Positions 1 through 9,600 of a stretch of DNA of 29,856 bases are shown here, one piece after another; positions within the stretch are counted from its first letter, which is position 1, and each line of letters opens with the position of its first letter. The DNA is from Tubiluchus corallicola (lineage: Eukaryota; Priapulida; Priapulimorpha; Priapulimorphida; Tubiluchidae). The notes beneath the pieces are model-generated. The model saw nothing but the letters and a program-made list of their open reading frames with translations. It was not told where the DNA came from and did not search any database. The translations under genes were made by a program, and so were the position numbers. The stretch is taken from assembly GCA_030141605.1 (NCBI GenBank), contig JAQGDQ010001679.1:1-29856 (forward strand), read 5' to 3'.

Positions 1-343
1 TGAGAAAATAATGTACATAATAGTCTAACATTGATAGTAACATCAATTCTAGCAGACTTCTGCTAATGCCAGGTACATAACAGAGTTAGAGAAGTTTTTA
101 AGCTTATTAGTTTATATCAGAACTATAGCACATTAGCAAATAACATCCAAACTTCAAATGTGAGGCTAACTTTCAAATGTATTCAAGTTTATGCTGACGA
201 AGTTATTAATCTGAATTTTTCTGGAGTACATGATATAATCGTAAGTTTTATAAAATAAAAATATCTATTCACTAGGTGAAAATTAAAGGCCTCAATTGAA
301 CATTTCACAATATTTGAAATAGAAAATTGAATCCATTTGGTGA

Positions 344-416
344 TCAAGAAGGCATTTTTAAAGGAAAGAACTTCTTTTTTGTGGAAAAGTACTCATTCAG
401 TTTATCGATTGCATAC
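344..416 (-). CDS. ETNK1: ETNK last coding exon with stop
   Basis: This 73-nt exon follows an acceptor in a T-rich tract (ATTTTAG). It completes the split glycine codon, encodes 23 further residues and ends at a TGA at 344-346. The stretch 1-343 would be 3' UTR or intergenic DNA; I see no AATAAA on the minus strand there. Confidence 0.83.
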
Positions 417-622
417 CTAAAATAAAAAAACAATGATAAGGACTTATTTTAATACAAAAATACCTCATAAAATCTAACAAATTACAACAATAATGAACAT
501 GTTGTAACCCTTCAAGGAAAATCATTATATTGATAAGCTAACACTCACCCTAGATAATCAAAATCAAATGTTGATTTCTCTGCCTGAAGTATGCCCCAGA
601 GTCCCCAAAAGAAATGGGCTGC
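344..622 (-). CDS. ETNK1: Ethanolamine kinase, C-terminal end (last two coding exons)
   Basis: This is the 3' end of a choline/ethanolamine kinase family gene; the enzyme phosphorylates ethanolamine in the first step of the CDP-ethanolamine (Kennedy) pathway, in the cytosol. Two exons on the minus strand join in frame. The first (622 to 549) reads AAHFFWGLWGILQAEKS and onward, matching the conserved ASHFFWGLW motif of ETNK1/2. The second (416 to 344) reads YAIDKLNEYFSTKKKF and ends MPS-stop, close to the family's YAIVRFNQYF ending. The 132-bp intron starts GTGAGT and ends TTTTAG. The split glycine codon GG|G is restored exactly. The kinase core (HNDLxxxN and the DYE region) lies upstream, at higher coordinates, and I could not find it on the minus strand here. 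ETNK1 versus ETNK2 cannot be decided. The alternative is a partial duplicate, although both exons and their splice sites are intact. Confidence 0.85.
549..622 (-). CDS. ETNK1: ETNK penultimate coding exon
   Basis: This 74-nt exon begins in phase 0 after the acceptor TTGTTACAG and ends with two bases of a glycine codon before the donor GTGAGTGT. It encodes 24 residues, including HFFWGLW. Confidence 0.85.
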
Positions 623-2176
623 CTGTAACAAATATAAGTTATCAGTTTAGTAACTAAAAGTCTCTTCTAAATTAAGAATGACACAACTATGAGCACCAAA
701 CCGTTTAATATAAAGACACAAAAGCACAGCTAAACGTAAATGTTAACATAAATGTATGAGTTCATAGGGACGTAAGTACTGAAATAGAGAATCGGTTCAG
801 TTTAAATGGATAGTAACTGAAGTCACAGCACAGGCACAAATATTATCTAAAATATCTAAGTCAAACGTTAAACTATTAAACTCTCTATATTTAATAGCCT
901 AAGTTGTGATTTTGTAACTGCATTTTGCTTCACAGCTCGTAATAGATTATTGTAAATCTCGCTCTTTAGCATAACAGACCACAAGCAGTCTTTTACTGTC
1001 TTTGTCCATCTTTTCCTATTTCACATACCTATTTAACAATCGCACTTCCTCTTGGTGGTATTATTACTAAGTTCTCGGCTTGTTACTACAGTGCTGTGCA
1101 TTCTGTATTTAGTCATTAGCATCTTTTTTGTCTGTACTGTATACTTTGTGCTTAATCAGTATTGTGCGACAGTACTGGTATTGTTACAGGTGTTGGTTGA
1201 TTTCAGCAAATGATTCAACATTGCAGGTGTGATATATGTGATAGTAGTGTTAACTTTCGGTGCTTTGAATCTTTGAAAATCAGGCTATTTACGACCTGTT
1301 TCAATTTTCTGCACAACCTATTTTTTCATCCCAAGCTTTTCAACTCTTTCTTTTCAATTGTCTTTTAAATGCATTCAAAGCTGTATTTAATAAGGCAACA
1401 AAGCACATCTCATATATTTGGCTATATATTTAAATACTTACCCTTGCCGAATAGTTATTACCGACTTGCTGGAGTAAGGATTTGATATTAAGTCTGTTTT
1501 GGCAATCAGTTTTAATTTGACAGTTTAAAAAACTGATTCAACCATAAGGGACCATTAAGTAAGATTTTTTAACAACAACACCTAGCCATTCGTTCGAAGT
1601 TGAGGTGGTGTGGATGGTGCAGGTGGTGTGGATGGTGCTGGTGATATGGATGGTACTGGTGGTTTGGATGGTGCGGGTGGTGTAGATGGTGCGGGCGGTG
1701 TGGTTGGTGTAGAGTGTTTTTTGTTTTAGTATTGTGACATCACAATAGAGCATCGCTGTAAAAAATGGTTGAATGACTTAAAGAAACTGACATTGCATAG
1801 CAGGCTATTAAAATGTCTACATTTTACTAACACCTGCATGCGTAGCCATAGCTTGGCTTGTAGTGCAGGTGGGAAGCTGAAGATTGGTATAAGGATGTTT
1901 TATCATGGTCGTACTGTATCATGGTCATATCTTGAGGTCCACGCAGATTGCGACAGAAAAGACTAAGTAACCAGGTGCTTTGCATTCCAGACTAATATAT
2001 AAGAGGCTGGTGTAGCCTTATCTAACTACTAAGTTAACTTAGCTAGTTAGTTTCTGTACAACTTTTTTGAAATGCATTAGTGCGTTAAAAATGTTTTTTG
2101 ATATCATTTTTAGCATAATGGTTTACACCGCTTATCTGAAAGACTTCATAGAGTTAAAGTCGGTGATATCGGTATA
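623..2176. other. No gene recognised, AT-rich
   Basis: This stretch should hold upstream ETNK exons on the minus strand, upstream WDR24 exons on the plus strand, or neither. I find no convincing exon of either. A donor-like GTAAGT on the minus strand near 1440 follows a short open frame (...QQVGNNYSAR) that does not convincingly match ETNK. A small GGT-rich repeat lies at 1604-1709. Confidence 0.5.
1604..1709 (+). repeat. Short GGT/GGAT-rich minisatellite, about 18-bp unit
   Basis: About six imperfect copies of GGTGGTGTGGATGGTGC lie here. The minus-strand Thr/Ile/His-rich open frame across it is a product of the repeat, not a gene. Confidence 0.8.
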
Positions 2177-3471
2177 TAGTAAGTCTTCGCTTAACGACTC
2201 CCCGTTTAGCGACGTTTTGTTTTAACGATGCAGAGCATTTGACACGTTTTTCTCACATAACGACGCATCTTTCATTTTCATGATGACTTTTTTGCTTTGC
2301 TCTCAGCCATTTTTATTTGATCAACAACGTTTTTTTACCTAATATGAGGCATTAAAACTTCATGTATTGCATTAGTCTGTGCTAAAAACACGTTAGTAAC
2401 CCGAACAGTGTAATTATTATAATGCTTTTGCTTCCCGACAGACTACATACTAAATCCTAGTGGCTCTAGCTGGTTTGTATCAAGTGAGATCTTGTTGCCA
2501 TTTTATACACTTTCAGACACGCGAGTTTAAACTTTATGCCAAGAAATTTTGTCTGAAACCTTTTCTAACAGAAAGAAAGTAATCAGTGCTGTGAAAGTCA
2601 TGTTTAAAGTTGTAGATCACTCACTTCGTTGTGATTGAGTTTAGGCACAGAAGTATGAACAAGAATAAAAAATCTATAATACATATTTGCACTACACACA
2701 ACAGAAAAGTGTTTATTAAACTACAGACACATGAGTAGCATGACTGCTGCACTGAACACTGAGAGTTAGAGTGTCCTGCACTGAACACTGAGAGTTAGAG
2801 AGAGAGAGTGTCCTGCACTGAACACTGAGAGTTAGAGAGAGAGAGTGTCCTGCACTGAACACTGAGAGTTAGAGAGAGAGAGAGTCCTGCACTGAACACT
2901 GAGAGTTAGAGAGAGAGAGAGTCCTGCACTGAACACTGAGAGTTAGAGAGAGAGAGTGTCCTGCACTGAACACTGAGAGTTAGAGAGAGAGAGAGTCCTG
3001 CACTGAACACTGAGAGTTAGAGAGAGAGAGAGTCCTGCACTGAACACTGAGAGTTAGAGTGACTAGAAAGCAAAACCGGTCAGTATATATAGGTATAGGT
3101 GACCTATGCAGACTTGCACAGGCTTCAAAAAAACCATTACTTTAAAATAGGGAGAGAACCAGTGAATATGCATTCACTGGACCATACAATTATACTGGGG
3201 GTAAGTTTAGCTGGTAGAGTAACAGGATTAGTTCATAGATGGCAGCACCTAATTAAAAATGTACAATTCCAACTTCCACGAGTACAAATACGAATAAAAC
3301 CCATAAAACATTTAATTTATATGATTTAAGCAGCATTGATTTTTGCTTGTGGGGCGTATTTCGGTTTTTTTTACATTACTTTCTATGGAAGTCCCAGTTT
3401 CATTTAACAACGTTTCACTTAACGTCGCATTTTTCTGTAATGCATTAGCATTGTTAAACAAGGACTTACTA
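2177..3471. mobile_element. 1.3-kb non-autonomous DNA transposon with TA target duplication
   Basis: The left end reads TAGTAAGTCTTCGCTTAACG and the right end, reverse complemented, reads TAGTAAGTCCTTGTTTAACA. These are imperfect terminal inverted repeats. TA dinucleotides flank both sides (2175-2176 and 3472-3473), as expected for Tc1/mariner/pogo-type insertion. The ends are rich in TTAACG/TTTAGCGACG words, a style seen in pogo/Tigger-like MITEs. No transposase frame is visible inside. A 37-bp minisatellite sits in the middle. The superfamily assignment is inference. Confidence 0.75.
2749..3060 (+). repeat. 37-bp minisatellite with GA microsatellite core
   Basis: Nine copies of a unit starting ACTGAACACTGAGAGTTAGA are spaced 37 bp apart; the first interval is 29 bp. 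Each copy ends in a (GA)n run of varying length. The array lies wholly inside the TA-flanked element. Confidence 0.93.
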
Positions 3472-3559
3472 TAATAATTTTGTAGCAAAAATTACCTTAC
3501 CTTATACTTTACATACATGTACGTTTCGCGTGAATTATGAATTATATAAATTTGCGTAG

Positions 3560-3694
3560 GTGATTTTTTCTTCGGCGATGGTGAAGATGAAGTGGGTTAT
3601 GATTATGAAACCACATCTCTGCTGGACATGGGCAAGCATCGACCTGACTGGACACTGGCTAACGAAGCTTTTCAGCCGAAGCATGAAATCAACG
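3560..3694 (+). CDS. WDR24: WDR24 exon, acidic linker
   Basis: The acceptor is GCGTAG and the donor GTAGGT. The exon enters with two bases of a split codon and leaves with one. It encodes [10 protein letters not shown], the SLLD stretch and the NEAFQPKHE motif, aligning to human DYLLGD...QEAFPLRHE. Confidence 0.88.
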
Positions 3695-6600
3695 GTAGGT
3701 TTTCACGACTTGCTTGGGTATTCTTTATTCAACGAAGCAGACGTATAGGAGGAGGGGGGGGGGGTACTGTAAGAAGTTTATAGCTACTCTTTTTACATCG
3801 TTGACCTCCTGCAGGACCATAAGCTTTTGCTGCATTTTACACGGGTTCATGAAAAACTGCTCTCACTAAGCAACGATTACGTTACATTTGATCATTTTTG
3901 TAAGTTTCTACTCCTCACACAGTGGATTTTCATGCAAAATTCTATATGAAATACATTTGCTTACCTCAGACAAATTAAAAACCGATTTTTGATGGAAAAT
4001 TTGAAAAAAATCTTTCATTAGCTGCACTGTCTGCAGTACAACAAAGTACAGCATCACTTGTGTGAAATCGGCTAATGCAGAAAATTTCAACTATCCAGAC
4101 ACAACACTCTGATTCACTTTGGCCTCAAGTCTACTCTATTTTTAAGGAGAAATTCCCGTTAAAAGATGAAACGACCTTAATTTCTTCTTGGCTGAACAGT
4201 TGGCTTTTCCTGGAACTCTGTACAGCAGACTGTTCTCTTGGGCAGTAGCAATCAGACGATTAATAAAATAGTGTGTACGATCACGCAAGTGCACACCAGA
4301 CTAAGCTACTCAATAGGCTAAGTTGGAGTGCCTGAAAATGGCGTGTTTTTCTTAATTTTATCCACATAAATCACTTATAAATGCTTAAATAAATATGATG
4401 ATTGGATAGCCAAGATTCTACTGAATAGAACAGTACCTGTAGCAGACTTAGCCTTTTTTTTTGTTAATCTTGCTTACAAATTCGTGCATGAGGTGCCATC
4501 TGTGGCGGGAGTGTAAAGCTTTTGGTTTTGGGCAGTTTTTTCTGTTTGTTACCTGCTAGTCACCTGTCTGTTTCACTCACCTGACCTCTGAACAGTCAGG
4601 TTAATCCACTTTATGTGATACGTGAGACATTTATGTACTGATTATGTTATAATAAAGCATTCAGTGGTATTAACCTCTGTTGACAGTGTTTCTGTGACTA
4701 CAGTACATAATTTGTAATCATTTAGTTATGTCTGTCCTCATATATAGGTTTTACACGTCAAATGTAGACCTACGTTCAGTCAAATGTAGATTTAGGTAAT
4801 TCAAATGTGTCTTGGCAACTCAAATGTAGACTTAGGCAGTTCAAATGTGTTAACAATGGTTTTCAACAAATCTTAAGCATTTTTGGTAAGTCAAATGTAG
4901 ACACATGTCAAGTCAAATGTCCTATGTCTACATTTGACTTACCTAAGTCACATTTGAGTTATCAAAACACATTCGAAATTCCTATGTCTACATTTGACGT
5001 GTAAAACCTATAGTAGCAGAAAAGTCATAGGTCTCGTAAGACCTATTTTGAATGGTGCGGTCCTGAAGGAGTTAAAACTACTTCTTTCATGCTTCACTGT
5101 TCTATAGATCACGAGTTTCCACCATCTTGTTTTCAGAGAGGTCAGCTCCACCGGTGGAACATCTCAACGGCTCCCCGTCCAGCATGTTAGAAGAGGCTGA
5201 ACTTAGCGATACGATACAATGTGCAACAAACACGGACACGAAACCAGACGCTCTTCTCACGACCGTGGTCGAGCATCAGTCCCCGTGGGAATCAACGCAA
5301 CTCGTAGTTAACATGTTACATCATTATGCGGAAAAGGTGCTGCTACTGAGGAAATATTAATAAGTTGATAAAATAAAGTGAGCTTCCTAGTCATTTTCCC
5401 TCTCAAGGATAACAAGCCATTAAACGTTAATAATAATAATAATAATAACAATAACAATAACAACAACAATAACAACAACAATGATAATAATAATAATAAC
5501 AACAACAACACTAAGAAGAAGAACAATTACAATAACAATAACAACAACAATGGTAATAATAATAATAACAACAACAACAACAATAACAATAATAATAATA
5601 TTTATATCGTTTCCTCGCTACTTAGCGGTTCGTTTATCCCGGACTCGCTATTTCGCGGGTTTTCAAAAATATTAATGTAAAATATTTATCGCGGTATTTT
5701 CGCTGTTTCGCGGGTGTTTGCGGTACTCCATCTAAAGTGTTTTTGCACATGCGTAGTACGTGTTGTACAGTAATGTATCGATTTGATGAATTTTGCATAA
5801 AGAATGGGAAAGGGTTATGTATAAGAGTGTGGGGAGGGTTTATAAAGACTTAAAATAATGTATAACTACTAAAATAAGTATAGCGTCTCTACTTCGCGGA
5901 AATTCACTCATCGCGGGTGGGCCTGGAACGGAACACCCACGATAAGTGAGGGAACACTGTAATACAATTTGGCTTATAAGGAAACTCTCAGTTGTACGAT
6001 GATTTTATTATGTCCCTATCAATGTTATAATGAAATCTATGTAATCACTTATGATTAATATGAAACTTGTTACTACGAAAACCCATTTTGTACAATCAGT
6101 TTTTAATGTCCTGCCAACATAAGTTCAATATGAAAAATCACTTGTATTATGATTTCTGCTGTGGCCCGCCTTGTCTAAACACTCTGCACTTGTTGCTAAC
6201 CATGACCATAGCCTAGTCGATTGTTTTTACAACTCATTATACCTCATAACATAATGCATGTATGTAGAGTATCATTGCTACCGTCTAAATCTATAGGCAA
6301 CACAACTGACAATATTCAAAGACGCTTCACAAAGATATCTAAAATCATCATGACGTAGTTAAAAAAGGTTTATAAGATTAAACAGTAATGCTATTAAGTT
6401 TCATGAAATTACAATGAGTAAGTACATAAAAAACACATATTTTCAAAATACAAGCAAATAACAACAAATTTAAATTTGATTACTTTAAAGATTATACTCT
6501 ATTTTAAATACGTATGTTTTAATCTGTATTTTAAAAGTGTTAGTAGTTGAGAGTGAGTGTCATGATGTGGATAGGCAGGCTGTCCAAACTTTGATCAAAC

Positions 6601-9600
6601 TTATTAAACTTCAAACTTTGATCAACTCTATTTATACCTATGAAGAAACAAGAGTAATAGTACAAAAAAAATAACCACAAAGTGTTTTGTTTTTGTACAT
6701 ATTTCTTATTTGATTAGTCTACAATGTAATTAGTTGTATAATGATTTTAGGGGGATGTGCAGATGTCCGTATCTGTTCTGATAGTTCTTGGCGACCGAAT
6801 TCGACCATACATTCCTGATCAAACACAGGAGCAGTGGTTTATGTCTTACATTGGTATGTGTTTTAGATTTTAATGATTAAAGATGTTCTCACTTAGCTGT
6901 GTTGTTTTTGCTCTGGCTGTGCTGTAGCTGTGTTGTTTTTGTTCTGGCTGTGCTGTGCTATGTTGGTCTTGCTCTGGCTGTGCTGTAGCTATGTTGTTTT
7001 TGCTCTGGCTGTGCTGTAGCTGTGTTGGTTTTGCTCTGGCTGTGCTGTAGCTGTGTTGGTCTTGCTCTGGCTGTGCTGTAGCGGTGTTGGTCTTGCTCTG
7101 GCTGTGCTGTAGCTGTGTTGTTTTTGCTCTGGCTGTGCTGTAGCTATGTTGGTCTTGCTCTGGCTGTGCTGTAGCTGTGTTGTTTTTGCTCTGGCTGTGC
7201 TGTAGCTGTGTTGGTCTTGCTCTGGCTGTGCTGTAGCTGTGTTGTTTTTGCTCTGGCTGTGCTGTAGCTGTGTTGTTTTGCTGTACTGTAGCTATGTTGG
7301 TCTTGCTCTGGCTGTGCTGTAGCTATGTTGGTCTTGCTCTGGCTGTGCTGTAGCTGTGTTGTTTTTGCTCTGGCTGTGCTGTAGCTATGTTGGTCTTGCT
7401 CTGGCTGTGCTGTAGCTGTGTTGGTCTTGCTCTGGCTGTGCTGTAGCTGTGTTGTTTTTGCTGTGCTGTGCTGTAGCTGTGTTGGTTTTGCTCTGGCTGT
7501 GCTGTAGCTGTGTTGGTTTTGCTCTGGCTGTGCTGTAGCTGTGTTGGTCTTGCTCTGGCTGTGCTGTAGCTATGTTGTTTTTGCTGTGGCTGTGCTGTAG
7601 CTGTGTTGTTTTTGCTCTGCTGTGCTGTAGCTGTGTTGGTCTTGCTCTGGTTGTGCTGTAGCTATGTTGTTTTTGCTGTGCTGTGCTGTGCTGTAGCTAT
7701 GTTGTTTTTGCTCTGGCTGTGCTGTAGCTATGTTGGTTTTGCTCTGGCTGTGCTGTAGCTATGTTGTTTTGCTGTGCTGTGCTGTAGCTGTGTTGGTTTT
7801 GCTCTGGCTGTGCTGTAGCTGTGTTGTTTTTGCTGTGCTGTGCTGTAGCTATGTTGTTTTTGCTCTGCTGTGCTGTGCTATGTTGGTCTTGCTCTGGCTG
7901 TGCTGTAGCTGTGTTGGTCTTGCTCTGGCTGTGCTGTAGCTGTGTTGGTCTTGCTCTGGCTGTGCTGTAGCTGTGTTGTTTTTGCTCTGGCTGTGCTGTA
8001 GCTGTGTTGTTTTTGCTGTGTTGTGCTGTAGCTGTGTTGTTTTGCTCTGGTTGTGCTGTAGCTATGTTGTTTTGCTGTGCTGTGCTGTAGCTATGTTGGT
8101 TTTGCTCTGGCTGTGCTGTAGCTATGTTGGTTTTGCTCTGGCTGTGCTGTAGCTATGTTGTTTTGCTCTGCTGTGCTTTAGCTGTGTTGGTTTTACTCTG
8201 GCTGTGCTGTAGCTGTGTTGTTTTTGCTGTGCTGTGCTGTAGCTATGTTGTTTTTGCTCTGCTGTGCTGTAGCTATGTTGGTTTTGCTCTGGCTGTGCTG
8301 TAGCTATGTTGGTCTTGCTCTGGCTGTGCTGTAGCTATGTTGGTTTTGCTCTGGCTGTGCTGTAGCTATGTTGGTTTTGCTCTGGCTGTGCTGTAGCTAT
8401 GTTGGTTTTGCTGGCTGTGCTGTAGCTGTGTTGTTTTTGCTGTGCTGTGCTGTAGCTGTGTTGGTCTTGCTTTGGCTGTGCTGTAGCTGTGTTGGTTTTG
8501 CTCTGGCTGTGCTGTAGCTGTGTTGGTCTTGCTCTTGCTGTGCTGTAGCTGTGTTGGTCTTGCTCTGGCTGTGCTGTAGCTGTGTTGTTTTTGCTCTGGC
8601 TGTGCTGTAGCTGTGTTGTTTTTGCTGTGTTGTGCTGTAGCTGTGTTGTTTTGCTCTGGTTGTGCTGTAGCTATGTTGTTTTTGCTGTGCTGTGCTGTAG
8701 CTATGTTGTTTTTGCTCTGGCTGTGCTGTAGCTATGTTGGTTTTGCTCTGGCTGTGCTGTAGCTATGTTGTTTTGCTCTGCTGTGCTTTAGCTGTGTTGG
8801 TTTTACTCTGGCTGTGCTGTAGCTGTGTTGTTTTTGCTGTGCTGTGCTGTAGCTATGTTGTTTTTGCTCTGCTGTGCTGTAGCTATGTTGTTTTGCTGTG
8901 CTGTGCTGTGCTGTAGCTATGTTGTTTTTGCTGTGCTGTGCTGTAGCTGTGTTGTTTTTGCTGTGCTGTGCTGTAGCTGTGTTGTTTTTGCTGTGCTGTG
9001 CTGTAGCTGTGTTGTTTTTGCTGTGCTGTGCTGTAGCTGTGTTGTTTTTGCTGTGCTGTGCTGTAGCTGTGTTGGTTTTGCTGTGCTGTACTGTAGCTGT
9101 GTTGTTTTTGCTGTGCTGTGCTGTAGCTGTGTTGTTTTTGCTGTGCTGTGCTGTAGCCCATTCCTACATTCCTGTAGCCCTGTCTTGATACACCCCTAAT
9201 TGTATGTAATAATTTTTGCATAGATTTGCTGGGAAGATTTCAATTATGGAGTTGTGCCAATGAAATCATCAAATGGTGTAACCATCCAGCAGTATCCGTA
9301 TTGAATCAACAGTCGACTAGCGTTCACACAAACTGTAATCGTTGCGGCAAAGTCCTACAGCGGTCGGGATGGCTCTGCGATAGATGTAAATTACTAACAA
9401 ACTCGTGTAGTATTTGGTATGTATTCAACTCGCTGCATCTGTGTTGTTATTCTTATTTTATGACACCCGAGGCATGTGAGTAAGTGGCAAGATTCAGTGA
9501 CGGCTCGTGTGTAGGCACTACAGCATCCCCTGTTTTCACTCAATATTATTGATAACATGCGATTTAATAAATCTTTTTCCTGTAATTTTTTCTTTATACT

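Noticed and set aside
1188-1227. Plus-strand 37-bp block between TTACAG and GTGTGA, considered as a WDR24 micro-exon
   Set aside because: The translation has no similarity to WDR24 and the flanks are weak splice signals.
1442-1510. Minus-strand open stretch ending at a GTAAGT donor, considered as the ETNK exon before 622
   Set aside because: The encoded ...LLQQVGNNYSAR does not convincingly align with the expected ...QVNQFAL; only the donor looks good.
2113-2161. Plus-strand block after TTTTTAG encoding HNGLHRLSERLHRVKV, considered as a WDR24 exon
   Set aside because: It has acceptable splice signals but no match to the region expected before the DFFFGDGE exon.
8825-9221. Gln/His/Ser-rich minus-strand frame and Cys/Leu-rich plus frames
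   Set aside because: They derive from the 31-bp intronic array of WDR24.
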